Of a stretch of 42,276 bases of DNA, positions 20,244-29,125 are shown piece after piece. The notes beneath the pieces are model-generated. The model searched no databases and was not told where the DNA came from. It was given only the letters and a program-made list of their open reading frames with translations. A program made the translations under genes and the position numbers. Numbering within the stretch: the stretch's first letter is position 1; each line of letters opens with the position of its first letter. Location of the stretch: NCBI GenBank assembly GCA_903838565.1, contig CAILZB010000038.1:1-42276 (forward strand), written 5' to 3'. Origin of the DNA: an uncultured beta proteobacterium (GTDB taxonomy: Bacteria; Pseudomonadota; Gammaproteobacteria; Burkholderiales; Burkholderiaceae_C).

Positions 20244-21308
20244 ATGGCATCTTCACTGGCAATTCGCGGCATCCGCAAGTGTTTCGGCAAGGGCGACCGG
20301 GCGGTGGAGGTGCTCAAGCGCATCGACATCGACGTGGCGCCGGGGGAATTCCTGATCTTGGTCGGGCCTTCTGGCTGCGGCAAGTCCACGCTGCTCAACA
20401 TCATCGCCGGGCTCGAGCAGCCGACCGAGGGTGAGGTGCTGATCGCAGGCCGCGACGTGGTGAACGTGCCGCCGGCGCAGCGCGACATCGCGATGGTGTT
20501 CCAGAGCTACGCGCTCTATCCCAACATGAGCGTGGCCGACAACATCGGCTTCGCGCTGGAGATGCGCAAGGTGCCCAAGGCGCAGCGCACGGCGCGCATT
20601 CTGGAAGTGGCCACGCTGCTGCAGATGGAGCATCTGCTGGAGCGGCGTCCCGCGCAACTCTCGGGCGGCCAGCGCCAGCGCGTCGCGATGGGACGGGCTC
20701 TGGCGCGAGAGCCTCAGCTGTTCCTGTTCGACGAGCCGCTCTCCAACCTGGACGCCAAGCTGCGGGTGGAGATGCGCGCCGAGATCAAGCGGCTGCACCA
20801 GCTCAGCGGTATCACCAGCGTCTACGTCACGCACGACCAGATCGAGGCCATGACGCTGGGCAGCCGCATTGCGGTGATGAAAGGCGGCGTGCTGCAGCAA
20901 TTGGGCACGCCCGACGACATCTACCGGCGCCCCGCGAACACCTATGTCGCCACCTTCATCGGTTCACCGACGATGAACCTGATCGATGGCCACGGCGCTG
21001 AGGGCTCGTTCGCGATCGTGGATGCTCAGTTGCCGTTGACCGCACCCGTTCATGGCGCGAAACTCCAGCTGGGCCTGCGCCCGGAACATATCGCGCTGGA
21101 CGACGCCTCGTCGTGGCGCGGCCAGGTGCTGGTGGTGGAGCCCACGGGAGCCGACACCTACGTCGTGGTCCAGACGGCTGCGGGCCGCGTCACGGTGCGC
21201 ACCTTGCCGCAGCTGAGTGTCCGGCCGGGCGACAACGTGGGACTGGCGGTGCGCGGTGAACACGCCAGCTGGTTTGATGCGCAAAGCGGCGAGCGCGTGG
21301 TGGCGTAG
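20244..21308 (+). CDS. sugar ABC transporter ATP-binding protein (MalK/UgpC-like)
   Basis: This 354-residue cytosolic ATPase powers the CUT1 transporter. It has Walker A GPSGCGKST, the Q-loop MVFQSYALYPNM, signature LSGGQRQRVAMGRA, Walker B LFLFDEPLSNLD and the switch His in VYVTHDQIEAM. A C-terminal TOBE/OB regulatory part begins near FIGSPTMNLIDG and includes LGLRPEHIAL. The start at 20244 follows the permease stop by 2 bases; the long upstream frame from 19554 is the wrong frame of the permease. Its stop is one base from the stop of the convergent phosphorylase-like gene, so there is no room for a separate terminator. Confidence 0.95.
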   Translation: MASSLAIRGIRKCFGKGDRAVEVLKRIDIDVAPGEFLILVGPSGCGKSTLLNIIAGLEQPTEGEVLIAGRDVVNVPPAQRDIAMVFQSYALYPNMSVADNIGFALEMRKVPKAQRTARILEVATLLQMEHLLERRPAQLSGGQRQRVAMGRALAREPQLFLFDEPLSNLDAKLRVEMRAEIKRLHQLSGITSVYVTHDQIEAMTLGSRIAVMKGGVLQQLGTPDDIYRRPANTYVATFIGSPTMNLIDGHGAEGSFAIVDAQLPLTAPVHGAKLQLGLRPEHIALDDASSWRGQVLVVEPTGADTYVVVQTAAGRVTVRTLPQLSVRPGDNVGLAVRGEHASWFDAQSGERVVA

Positions 21309-21309
21309 T

Positions 21310-24300
21310 TCAGTTCAGCTCCACATCCACGCGTCTGAAGGCGCCGTCGCGCAGCGCGTGCGCCTCCGCGCCTTCGAGTTGGCGGGCCTGAACCGTCCTC
21401 ACGCTGCCATCGTTGCCATGCAGCGTGAAGCGCCAGGGCGTGGCCGCATGCGCGCCGAAGGTGTCAAGGCGTTGCGGGTTGGTGTAGACCAGCAGCGTGT
21501 GGCCCAGCAGCGCGCAGGCGGCGCTGTCCTGCGGCAGCACAGCGCCGTTGCCCAGAGCCTGGGCCTGCCTGGCCGTAGTGGAGAAAAAGTCCCTGGAAAG
21601 CGCGGGCTGGGGGCGGAACACCAGCTGCTCGCGCTCCCAGGCAAAGGGTGTGGCGCCCAGGAACAGATGGGTCCACAGGTGCAGGAACTCGACCGTCGAT
21701 CCCGACAGACGCGCAACGCAGCCGCGGCCGTGTTCGCGCGCGTCGATCGCAAAGCCGCTGCTGACGATGAAGCTGACGTTTTCGGTGGTGCTGCGCTTGT
21801 ATTCGGCGGGGTCGCGAAACGGGATCAGCAGTGCCTTGATCTGCGCGTGTAACTCCTCTGTCAAGCCGCGGCGCGCCATCTCGAGCACAAACTTGGCGTG
21901 CATGTGCAGGAAGATGGAACCGTTTTCCAGCCAGCCGTAGTTGAAGATGCCCACGCGTCCGAGCTCCATCGCGTCTTCGCCCAGCGGCACGTTCAGTCGG
22001 TACATGCCCAGCTTCTCATCGAACAGCTCAGAGGCGCGCACGGCCTCGTAGAGCCGACGCACTTCGTCAGGATCGGCCACGCGCATGGCGTGCACAAAGC
22101 CTTCCAGGAACAGCGGCAACGGCTGCGGTTGGAAGCGCGTGACCTGCACCGTGCCATCGTTGCGCTCCTCAAATTCCACTGCCTCGAAGGCGTAGTAGGT
22201 GGTGATGCCTTGGGGCGTGCGGGCACGCGCGATGGCCGCATCCAAGTGGCGCGACACGTCGTCCAGCAGCGCCAAGACCAGCGGATAAGGCAGGGACTGC
22301 TGCGCTCCGTCAAAGCCCATGAAAACCTGCTCGCGGTAAGCCTCCTTCAGGTCGTGGCTGATGCGCCAAAAGCCTTCAGCGTCGAGATCGCTGCGCAGCA
22401 ACAGCGCCTGCAGTCCCTGCAGCAGGTTCGCCAGTTCCAGCGGGAGCGGGCAGCGTCCCGGAACGCCCTGGAGCGCGCCGCGAGCGAAGTCTACGAGCCG
22501 CTTGAGCTCGATGGTTTCGTTCACCGAGGAGCCGAACAATCCCGGCAGACCGTTCATGGCGTCGCACCAGCCGGGCCGGTCGGCTTCCATCTCGATGCCG
22601 ATGCCGCAGGGGTCGAGCGACGCGAGCTTGTTCGCCACCAGCGTGAGCACCTTGCCCAGCAGCGTGGTGCTGACGACCTCGCCCTTGCCGTGCCGATCCC
22701 GCACCTGGTGCGCCTGCCGGCTGCGGCTCTGGATCAGCTGCTGCTTGTCCTTGCGCGCCTCGACGGCGCCGTACTGACGCACGCCGCGCGCTGTCATGAC
22801 GTGTTTGCGCGAGCGCGGCAGCACGAAGTGCGTGGGGTCGAAGAATGTGTAGCCATCTTGCGCAAACAGACCGCTCACCTGTTCCGGAAAGATCGCGGCA
22901 AAGGCCTCCAGCAAGTCCACCAGATAGGTCCAGTGATCCGACCAGTAGCCCTTCTCGTATTCGGCGTCTTCCTCCTGCTGCGCCGCCGCCAGGATCTCGG
23001 TCAGCAGGGGCGCGACATCGCTGGTCTGAGAGCGCACCAGCTCCCACAGTTGCGCGTACTTGAACGGACTGGAAAGCAGCTTTTCCAGCCCGGGAACCTT
23101 GGCAAAGTCGGAGCTGAATAGGAACGGATCCGGCACCACGTAGCGCGAGTTGCGCAGCACCATGGGGTTGAAGCCGTCGGGCTGGATCAGTTGGAAGAAA
23201 TAGCGGATGTTGCGGCTGCCAAGCGCCGGGTCGAAGAACAGGTCGGTGCGCCGGTTCTGCAGCATGTCGCGAAAGTCGCCATTGCCCTCCGAGTAGGGCG
23301 TGTCCAGCAAAAAGAAATCGTTGTAGTCGCGCTCCAGGTCGCCGTGCTTGCGGCCGTACAGGTGCAGGTGGGCGCCGCCCGGCGCGCGCACCGAAAAGCC
23401 GCCGCGCAAACCGTTGTCCAGGTAGCACTGGCTCGAATAGGCGTCGAACAGCGGGAATGCGGTGGCGGTGAAGGCGCGTTGCGTCAAGTTGCGCACCAGG
23501 CCTCGGTTCACTTCGCGCTTGGCTTCGAAATAGGCCGCGCCGGCAATGCCACCGAGGAACTTTTGCAGCGCCTTCCATGACGGTGCCTGTCCGTACAGGC
23601 CGTAAAACGTGCGGCTCTCGCCGGGCGCGAGTTGCAGCGTCAGCGCCTGAAAGGCCGAGGGCGTGCGGTTGCCGGCGACCTGATGTTCGAACTCCAGCGT
23701 TTCGTCGGCGTAGAACTTTTCGGGAACGGAAAAATCCAGCGCCAGGCCAAAGATCTTTTCCGCGTCCACCAGCGTGTGGGTGCGGCCCTGATCCAGAAAG
23801 CCCGCGAAGAAATTTCCGCCCACCACGGGCGTCACCACCGGGGTGTCGCCCGTGAGCACCTTGAGCCGGTAGAAGGGCGAGTGTTCGGCCACTCCTTCGA
23901 CCACCATCAGCGCCTCCGAGGTGCGGCTCATGTTCTTCACGCACCACTGGTTGATGCCGTAGGGCAGTATCTGCGGCAGGCCGTCCACGATGTCGACGCT
24001 CTTGGGCAACGTGCCGGTGTTGGTGAGCGTGACCCGGCGCACCAGACCGGCTGACGCCGCCTCGGGCAGCGTGAAGCTGTCGGCGCGAATCGTGAGTCCC
24101 AGCGCCGGATGAATTTCTTCCACGCCCAGTTCGTGCGGCGACACGTGCAGGCGTTGCATCACACCGCTGGCTGCGCCGCGCTGAAACGGCTCGTGTGTCA
24201 CGCTGCCCTGGTCGTCGTGGATCTTCAGAAAGGTCCGGAAGCAGCGCGATGCCGTGAGCTGGTACGCCTTGTCGGCCGGATAGAACTCCAGGATCGCGTC

Positions 24301-24480
24301 GTCCTTGTTGCGCACGCCAAAGCTGGCAATGCCCTGGCCTCGGTTCACATAGAAGGCCCAGGCCGGCCGACCCGTGGTTCCCGCAATGCCGGGAAGAAAG
24401 CTGGCGAAGGGCGCCTGGTCGTTGTACTGGTCGATGGTGAAACCGTCGTCACCGTCGAATTGGTAGGCGCTGTGGGTCAT
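21310..24480 (-). CDS. large GH94/149/161-like glycoside phosphorylase-type protein
   Basis: This 1056-residue cytosolic enzyme has no signal peptide. It resembles very long proteins often annotated as cellobiose phosphorylase: an N-terminal beta-sandwich region (FASFLPGIAGTTGRPAWAFY, VNRGQGIASFGVRNKD), then an (alpha/alpha)6-type catalytic part with KGYWSDHWTYLVDLLE near 510-525 and PGWCDAMNGLPGLFGSSVNE near 636-655. Asp640 in WCDAMNG is my candidate general acid by analogy with the DWND motif of GH94. Such inverting phosphorylases split beta-glucosides with phosphate to give glucose 1-phosphate. The family within the clan, and therefore the linkage, is unresolved; beta-1,3-glucan (GH149/GH161) is possible. 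The ATG at 24480 is chosen over a TTG 51 bases upstream. It is convergent with the sugar transporter, suggesting uptake followed by phosphorolysis. Confidence 0.65.
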   Translation of the reverse strand: MTHSAYQFDGDDGFTIDQYNDQAPFASFLPGIAGTTGRPAWAFYVNRGQGIASFGVRNKDDAILEFYPADKAYQLTASRCFRTFLKIHDDQGSVTHEPFQRGAASGVMQRLHVSPHELGVEEIHPALGLTIRADSFTLPEAASAGLVRRVTLTNTGTLPKSVDIVDGLPQILPYGINQWCVKNMSRTSEALMVVEGVAEHSPFYRLKVLTGDTPVVTPVVGGNFFAGFLDQGRTHTLVDAEKIFGLALDFSVPEKFYADETLEFEHQVAGNRTPSAFQALTLQLAPGESRTFYGLYGQAPSWKALQKFLGGIAGAAYFEAKREVNRGLVRNLTQRAFTATAFPLFDAYSSQCYLDNGLRGGFSVRAPGGAHLHLYGRKHGDLERDYNDFFLLDTPYSEGNGDFRDMLQNRRTDLFFDPALGSRNIRYFFQLIQPDGFNPMVLRNSRYVVPDPFLFSSDFAKVPGLEKLLSSPFKYAQLWELVRSQTSDVAPLLTEILAAAQQEEDAEYEKGYWSDHWTYLVDLLEAFAAIFPEQVSGLFAQDGYTFFDPTHFVLPRSRKHVMTARGVRQYGAVEARKDKQQLIQSRSRQAHQVRDRHGKGEVVSTTLLGKVLTLVANKLASLDPCGIGIEMEADRPGWCDAMNGLPGLFGSSVNETIELKRLVDFARGALQGVPGRCPLPLELANLLQGLQALLLRSDLDAEGFWRISHDLKEAYREQVFMGFDGAQQSLPYPLVLALLDDVSRHLDAAIARARTPQGITTYYAFEAVEFEERNDGTVQVTRFQPQPLPLFLEGFVHAMRVADPDEVRRLYEAVRASELFDEKLGMYRLNVPLGEDAMELGRVGIFNYGWLENGSIFLHMHAKFVLEMARRGLTEELHAQIKALLIPFRDPAEYKRSTTENVSFIVSSGFAIDAREHGRGCVARLSGSTVEFLHLWTHLFLGATPFAWEREQLVFRPQPALSRDFFSTTARQAQALGNGAVLPQDSAACALLGHTLLVYTNPQRLDTFGAHAATPWRFTLHGNDGSVRTVQARQLEGAEAHALRDGAFRRVDVELN

Positions 24481-24574
24481 GGCGGGGGTGGTTGAATAAT
24501 ACGATTTTGGCGATGGTAGCAAGGGCTGCAAGTCAGCACTGCTGCGTACCGGGTCCGGCCGACAGCCGGTCGAA

Positions 24575-25672
24575 TCAGGGTGCCGAGGGGTTGATGACCG
24601 CCAGGCCCTCCGCGTCCAACAGCACGGGGTCGGAAAACAGCGATGCGAACACCAGCCGGCGCACCTGGGGCAGGTCCGGCACGGCGTAGAGCACGGGCGT
24701 CATCATTTCCTCGAAGATGCCGCGCAAGGACCGCGCGCCGACCTTGTACTCCAGCGCCAGTTCGGCGATCTCGACAAACACGCGCGGCGCAATCTCCAGC
24801 GCCACGCCTTGGTCGGACATGATGTCGCGAAATTGCTGATAGATCGAGTTCTTGGGCTCGGTCATGATGCGCACCAGCGTGGCGCGCGACAGGTCCTGCA
24901 GGTTGGCGATCACCGGCAGGCGCCCGGTGAACTCGGGGATGAGTCCGAACTCGATCAGGTCCGTGGGTTTGATGCGGGCGTTGAGCTTGTCCAGGATCCG
25001 CTGATTGGCCGAGTCGCCGATCGAGATGAAGCCGTAATTGGGGTTGCCCGAGCGGATCTTGTCCAGGCCGACGAAGGCGCCACCGCAGATGAACAGGATA
25101 TTGGACGTGTCGATCGCCTGCGTGGCGCCGAGCTTGACCAGCGAGCCTTCCATGATCTTGAGCAGCGCGTGCTGCACGCCCTCGCCCGATGTGGTGCGCA
25201 ATTGGCCACCTGCAGATTTGAGCTTGTCGATCTCGTCGATAAAGACAATGCCGTGCTGCGCCTTGGCGATGTCGCCGTCGGCCTTGGCCAGCAGCCGCAG
25301 CAGGATGGCTTCGATCTCCTCGTTCACGTAGCGCGTCTGCGCCAGCGAGGTCGCGTCGGCTGTGACGAAGGGCACGCCGATGGCGTTGGACAGGGTCTGA
25401 CACAGCAGCGTCTTGCCGGTGCCGGTGGGGCCGATCAGCAGCACGTTGCTCTTGGCAATCGACGCGTTGTGCCGCGCCGCGCCCAGCAGCTTCTTGTAGT
25501 GCGCGTACACCACCACTGCCAGCGTCTTTTTGGCCTCGTCCTGACCCACCACGTACTGGTCCAGGTAGGCCACGATGGCGCTGGGCGTGTGGCCGGCGGC
25601 GAGCGCGCTGGCGCCGGTGCCGGTGCCGAGGGTCATGGGTGGTTGCTCTTCGCGCTGCAGGATGTTGGGCAT
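24575..25672 (-). CDS. ClpX-like AAA+ ATPase lacking the zinc-binding domain
   Basis: This 365-residue AAA+ unfoldase is clearly related to ClpX but divergent. ATPase elements are intact: [17 protein letters not shown], Walker A GPTGTGKT (81-88), Walker [10 protein letters not shown] (142-150), the [12 protein letters not shown] segment with the Arg finger (R251) and sensor-2 VGARSLRGI. Differences from E. coli ClpX (recalled alignment) are: no N-terminal Cys4 zinc domain; pore-1 loop GYVG replaced by RYVN (114-117); the RKH pore loop missing between LVKLGATQ and IDTSN; and the ClpP-binding IGF tripeptide replaced by YGF (213-215). The loop carrying YGF is still present, so ClpP docking is possible but uncertain. 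It starts 6 bases after the CPBP protease stop and is probably coupled to it. An alternative start is Met13. A canonical clpX, normally beside clpP, is expected elsewhere. Confidence 0.88.
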   Translation of the reverse strand: MPNILQREEQPPMTLGTGTGASALAAGHTPSAIVAYLDQYVVGQDEAKKTLAVVVYAHYKKLLGAARHNASIAKSNVLLIGPTGTGKTLLCQTLSNAIGVPFVTADATSLAQTRYVNEEIEAILLRLLAKADGDIAKAQHGIVFIDEIDKLKSAGGQLRTTSGEGVQHALLKIMEGSLVKLGATQAIDTSNILFICGGAFVGLDKIRSGNPNYGFISIGDSANQRILDKLNARIKPTDLIEFGLIPEFTGRLPVIANLQDLSRATLVRIMTEPKNSIYQQFRDIMSDQGVALEIAPRVFVEIAELALEYKVGARSLRGIFEEMMTPVLYAVPDLPQVRRLVFASLFSDPVLLDAEGLAVINPSAP

Positions 25673-25678
25673 TGCGGA

Positions 25679-28600
25679 TTATGTGCGCTGGGCGCCCAGG
25701 CTGCGGCCGAATCGCAGCGCCCACCAGGTCAGGATCAGCGCCACGGCACAGGACAGGACCGCATGCACGGCAGCGTTGGCAATCGGAGTTCCCAGCAATT
25801 GGGGCAGGTTGGTGAGCGGGGACAGGGCCAGCATGGAAATCGCGACGCCGACTTCGCCACGCCGCGCCAGCGCCCACAGCGTGAGCGGGAACAGCCCCGC
25901 TGCTGTGACGTTGACGGCACCCGTGGTGTAGGTTTCAGCCGCGAGCGCGCTGCCGATCGCCAGCAGCGCGATCAGGGCGCCCAACCAGGCGGTGCGTCGT
26001 CGGTTGCTGCAGAAGTGCGTTGCGGTCAGCACCAAGGCGAAGACCGAGATCACGATCGATACAGCTGCAGCGCCAAGCAGCGCCGTGGTCAGGAGTGGCG
26101 CCATCGAGTCCCATGCGCCAACGCCCGGCAGCCCGGGGTTGTTCTCGGGGAACATGTGCACCAAGCCCGCGCTCACACCATTGATCAACAGTCCCAGCCC
26201 GAGGCCTCGCAGCATGTCGCTTGCGATCAAAGCGTTGCTCGTTCGATGGGTACTGTACAGGCGCATGGACAACAGGCCGATCAGCGCTGCGCCCATCAGG
26301 TAGCCTACGACGGCCAACGCGACGCCAGTGAATCCTTGCGTCTGCCAGTCCTGGGCAACGTTGAACGCCATGGCCTTGTGGTCGAAAGTGAGAGCGTATT
26401 CGCCCGCCGACGCGAGGAAGAACACGGCGCCCCATGTCAGTCCCATGCGCCAGCGCAGCTGGCCCCGCACCGCTTCCCGCAAAGCCGTTCCCAGCAGCAA
26501 CAAGGCCAGCACGGCCCCGGCCAAACCAGCCACGATCCTGAACGGCGTCCTCGCCGAATCTTTTGCCTGCTGCTCGCGCTGCCAGGCATCCGGAACGAAA
26601 ACGTATTGCCACGCGGTCAGCTCGTCGCCGCGCACCGTGACGGCGACCCGGCTGGTGCCGCCCTTGACGTCCAGCGCCTCCTTGTCGTCCCAGTAGAAGG
26701 TCCAGTCGCGCCGCGCCGGGCGCTCCTTTTGCTCCACCGAGGCCAGCGTCCAGGGTCGATGCGCCAGTGCCTTTTGCCCCTCCATGTAGCTGTGCACCAA
26801 GGCCTGCGCCTGCTCGCGCTCGAGCTTCGCGCCCGGACGCCCTTCGGGCAGATGGTGCTCCACTGCCAGCACCTCGCCCTGACCGGTGAGCGCCACTTCC
26901 CACACCTCGGCGCGTTCCTCCACCGGGCCGCTGGGGTGCTTGAACAACACCTGCCAGTGCTGCGGCAGGATGGTGCTGCCCAGCAGTCGCTCGAACACTT
27001 GCGGCCCGGCCTCACGCCAGGCAAAGTTCAGCACCTTGGTGTCGCCACCGGCAGCACCACGCACGATGGCCAGGCGTTTCCAGTCGGCGTCGAGCCGCAC
27101 GCCGCGCTGCGCCAGCAGCGCTTCGGCCCGGGCAATGGCGTCGCCGTGTTCCAGCGTGAACCTGGGCGTTGGCACCTGCGGCGCAGGCCACAGCAGCAGG
27201 GCTGACACTCCGATCGCGGCGGCGATCAACAGCGCTGTGCGCTGCAGCCACCAAGGGCGCATCGCGGTGTCGGTCAGCCATTGCGGTGCCGGTGCTGTCG
27301 TGACTTCCCCCGGTGTCTCGATCGCTGCGACCGCGGCAGTTTCGCCATTGCGCAGACCTACTGGGAGATCGGCGAAGCGGCCCTGTTTGAAACGGGCGCG
27401 CGCCACCATCAGCAGCGGCGCCAGGCCCGCCAGCAACACCAGTCCACGGTCCAGCCACAGGCGCGAATCGCTGGCGACGAACAGCGGCAGGCTCATCAAC
27501 ACCAGATCGAAAGTGAAGTGCATGATCATGCAGGGCACCAGGCCGTAGCGCAGGAAGATCAGGCCCCACACCAGGGCCGGAACGAACAGTTCCACGACGC
27601 GGCTGTAGCTCGGCAGTCCTGGGTAGTTGGCATGGGCGCTGGCAAACACCAGCGCCTGCAATACCAGCGCCACGGCAATCGCGCTGCGGCGCCAGCCGAT
27701 GCGCGCGCCGATCAGCGCCGCGCCGGCCAAGGGCACGGCGCGAAACAGCGCCTCCTCCCATGTGCCGGCCAGCAAGGCCATGGCAATCGGCCCCAGCGCC
27801 GGGCGCCAGGCGGTCAGGATGTTGGGATCGGTCATGTCGTTTGCCGGCATCCACCAGCCGAAATGGGTGCGCGCCACCCAGATGAAGCCCGACACCGCCA
27901 GCAGTTCGATCGCCATCCAGGCGTAGCCGCCCAGCGTGCGCCCCAGCGCCTGCGGGCTGGCCGCAGCGCTCACGCTCCAGAAGTCAAACAGTCGCAGGTG
28001 CTGCGCAAAAGCGCGCCGGCTCAGGCCTTCGGCCACGGCATAGATCAGACCCAGCAACAACGTTGACCCCACTGCCGCAGCCAGGGCGAGAGCGCCATTG
28101 CGCTGCAAGAAGCTGCTGGCGGAATCGGTGGTGGCATAGCCGAACCATCGAAGCGGCAGGTTCGACAGGACTGCCGCGCCCAGCAACACCCCCACCACGC
28201 CGCCACCGACAAGCGCCGGCTTCCACGCCAGGCCGCCGCGACGCGCCAACCAGAGCCAGCCACCCAACAGACCGCCCAGGCCGAACAGGCTGAACATGGC
28301 GATGGTTGCGACCTTGGCGATGGTTTCATTGCCGGCGCGCAACTGGTTGAAGCGCTGTTTGAAGCCTTCAGACACAAAGGCATAAGGGCTGACTTCAATC
28401 AGGCGATCCCCTGCCACCACCAGCTTGACGCGAAAGCGCGCCTCGCCGCGTTGCTCGCGTTGGTGCTCGTAGACAAAGCTGTGGTCGATGCGACCGCCGG
28501 GGCGTGTGACCTGCGACGCGCTCAGTGGCGCATAGGCGGCCCACAGCGCGTCGCCCAGCAGACTGCGCGCACCGTCCTGAGCAATGGCGCGCGCTGCGGC

Positions 28601-29080
28601 CTCTGCGAGCGCCGCTCCCGGCGCCTTCTCGGGCACTTTGCGCGTGAAGCCGTACGGGTAGCCTTCGGGCGTGAAGCGCACGCTCAGCTCGTCTTCCTGC
28701 GACTCGCTGAAGCGCCGCACGTTCCAGTAATAGGGTGCGACGAAGCGCTGACCCAGCAGCGCGGCGTAGGCGTCGACGCCGCCGCCTTCGAGTTCAATGT
28801 AGTTCTGCAGCTTGTCTTCATGCTCGAAGCCGGCCACGGCGCGCGTGGTGCCGAGTTCGGCAAAGCGTTGGGTCTGCAGCGCCGCAGCCGCGTCCAGCGC
28901 CTGATCCCGCGACAGGCTCACCTGCAATTGCAGCAGCGGCATGGCCTTGGGGAAAAGCCATAGGGCTGCGATAACGCTGGTGAGCGCCAAGGCCAGCAGC
29001 CCGACCCAAAATGCTTTGCGGTTTTCAAGAATCATGAGAGCTTTCGATGGAACATTCATGTCATTTAGATAATAAAGCAT
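25679..29080 (-). CDS. very large CPBP (CAAX/Rce1-like) intramembrane metalloprotease
   Basis: This 1133-residue inner-membrane protein has a catalytic CPBP core with all three motifs: EEALFR (442-447), FASAH (479-483) and HFTFD (521-525), the Glu/His metal site of Rce1-type proteases. The architecture is an N-terminal helix (about 24-43), an extramembrane module (about 45-250), a multi-helix CPBP region (about 255-565), a helix near 614-631, a second extramembrane module (about 637-845) and about seven more helices to the C-terminus. The two modules look like a duplication (YWNVRRF/HWQVLFK, KVPEKAPGAALA/HLPEGRPGAKLE). No ribosome-binding site decides between ATGs at 29080, 29059 and 29035; the longest is given. 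It lies 45 bases after the FAD protein and 6 bases before the ClpX-like gene. The substrate is unknown. Confidence 0.85.
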   Translation of the reverse strand: MLYYLNDMNVPSKALMILENRKAFWVGLLALALTSVIAALWLFPKAMPLLQLQVSLSRDQALDAAAALQTQRFAELGTTRAVAGFEHEDKLQNYIELEGGGVDAYAALLGQRFVAPYYWNVRRFSESQEDELSVRFTPEGYPYGFTRKVPEKAPGAALAEAAARAIAQDGARSLLGDALWAAYAPLSASQVTRPGGRIDHSFVYEHQREQRGEARFRVKLVVAGDRLIEVSPYAFVSEGFKQRFNQLRAGNETIAKVATIAMFSLFGLGGLLGGWLWLARRGGLAWKPALVGGGVVGVLLGAAVLSNLPLRWFGYATTDSASSFLQRNGALALAAAVGSTLLLGLIYAVAEGLSRRAFAQHLRLFDFWSVSAAASPQALGRTLGGYAWMAIELLAVSGFIWVARTHFGWWMPANDMTDPNILTAWRPALGPIAMALLAGTWEEALFRAVPLAGAALIGARIGWRRSAIAVALVLQALVFASAHANYPGLPSYSRVVELFVPALVWGLIFLRYGLVPCMIMHFTFDLVLMSLPLFVASDSRLWLDRGLVLLAGLAPLLMVARARFKQGRFADLPVGLRNGETAAVAAIETPGEVTTAPAPQWLTDTAMRPWWLQRTALLIAAAIGVSALLLWPAPQVPTPRFTLEHGDAIARAEALLAQRGVRLDADWKRLAIVRGAAGGDTKVLNFAWREAGPQVFERLLGSTILPQHWQVLFKHPSGPVEERAEVWEVALTGQGEVLAVEHHLPEGRPGAKLEREQAQALVHSYMEGQKALAHRPWTLASVEQKERPARRDWTFYWDDKEALDVKGGTSRVAVTVRGDELTAWQYVFVPDAWQREQQAKDSARTPFRIVAGLAGAVLALLLLGTALREAVRGQLRWRMGLTWGAVFFLASAGEYALTFDHKAMAFNVAQDWQTQGFTGVALAVVGYLMGAALIGLLSMRLYSTHRTSNALIASDMLRGLGLGLLINGVSAGLVHMFPENNPGLPGVGAWDSMAPLLTTALLGAAAVSIVISVFALVLTATHFCSNRRRTAWLGALIALLAIGSALAAETYTTGAVNVTAAGLFPLTLWALARRGEVGVAISMLALSPLTNLPQLLGTPIANAAVHAVLSCAVALILTWWALRFGRSLGAQRT

Positions 29081-29096
29081 GGCCGCGCCGGGTTAA
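29069..29096 (-). promoter_or_regulatory. possible internal promoter before the CPBP/ClpX-like pair
   Basis: On the minus strand TTAACC (29096-29091) and TATTAT (29074-29069) are 16 bases apart. The -10 matches 5 of 6 consensus bases and the -35 matches 4 of 6. If used, transcription would begin near 29062 and the protease would start at the ATG at 29059 or, more likely, 29035. The spacer also holds the palindrome GGGTTAACCC. This is a weak prediction. Confidence 0.3.
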
Positions 29097-29125
29097 CCCT
29101 TGGGCCGCGTGTCTGCCCGTCATCT

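Noticed and set aside
24809..27205. 798-residue plus-strand ORF over the ClpX-like and CPBP genes
   Set aside because: It spans two genes on the other strand that carry clear catalytic motifs; the translation is Gln/His/Arg-rich noise.
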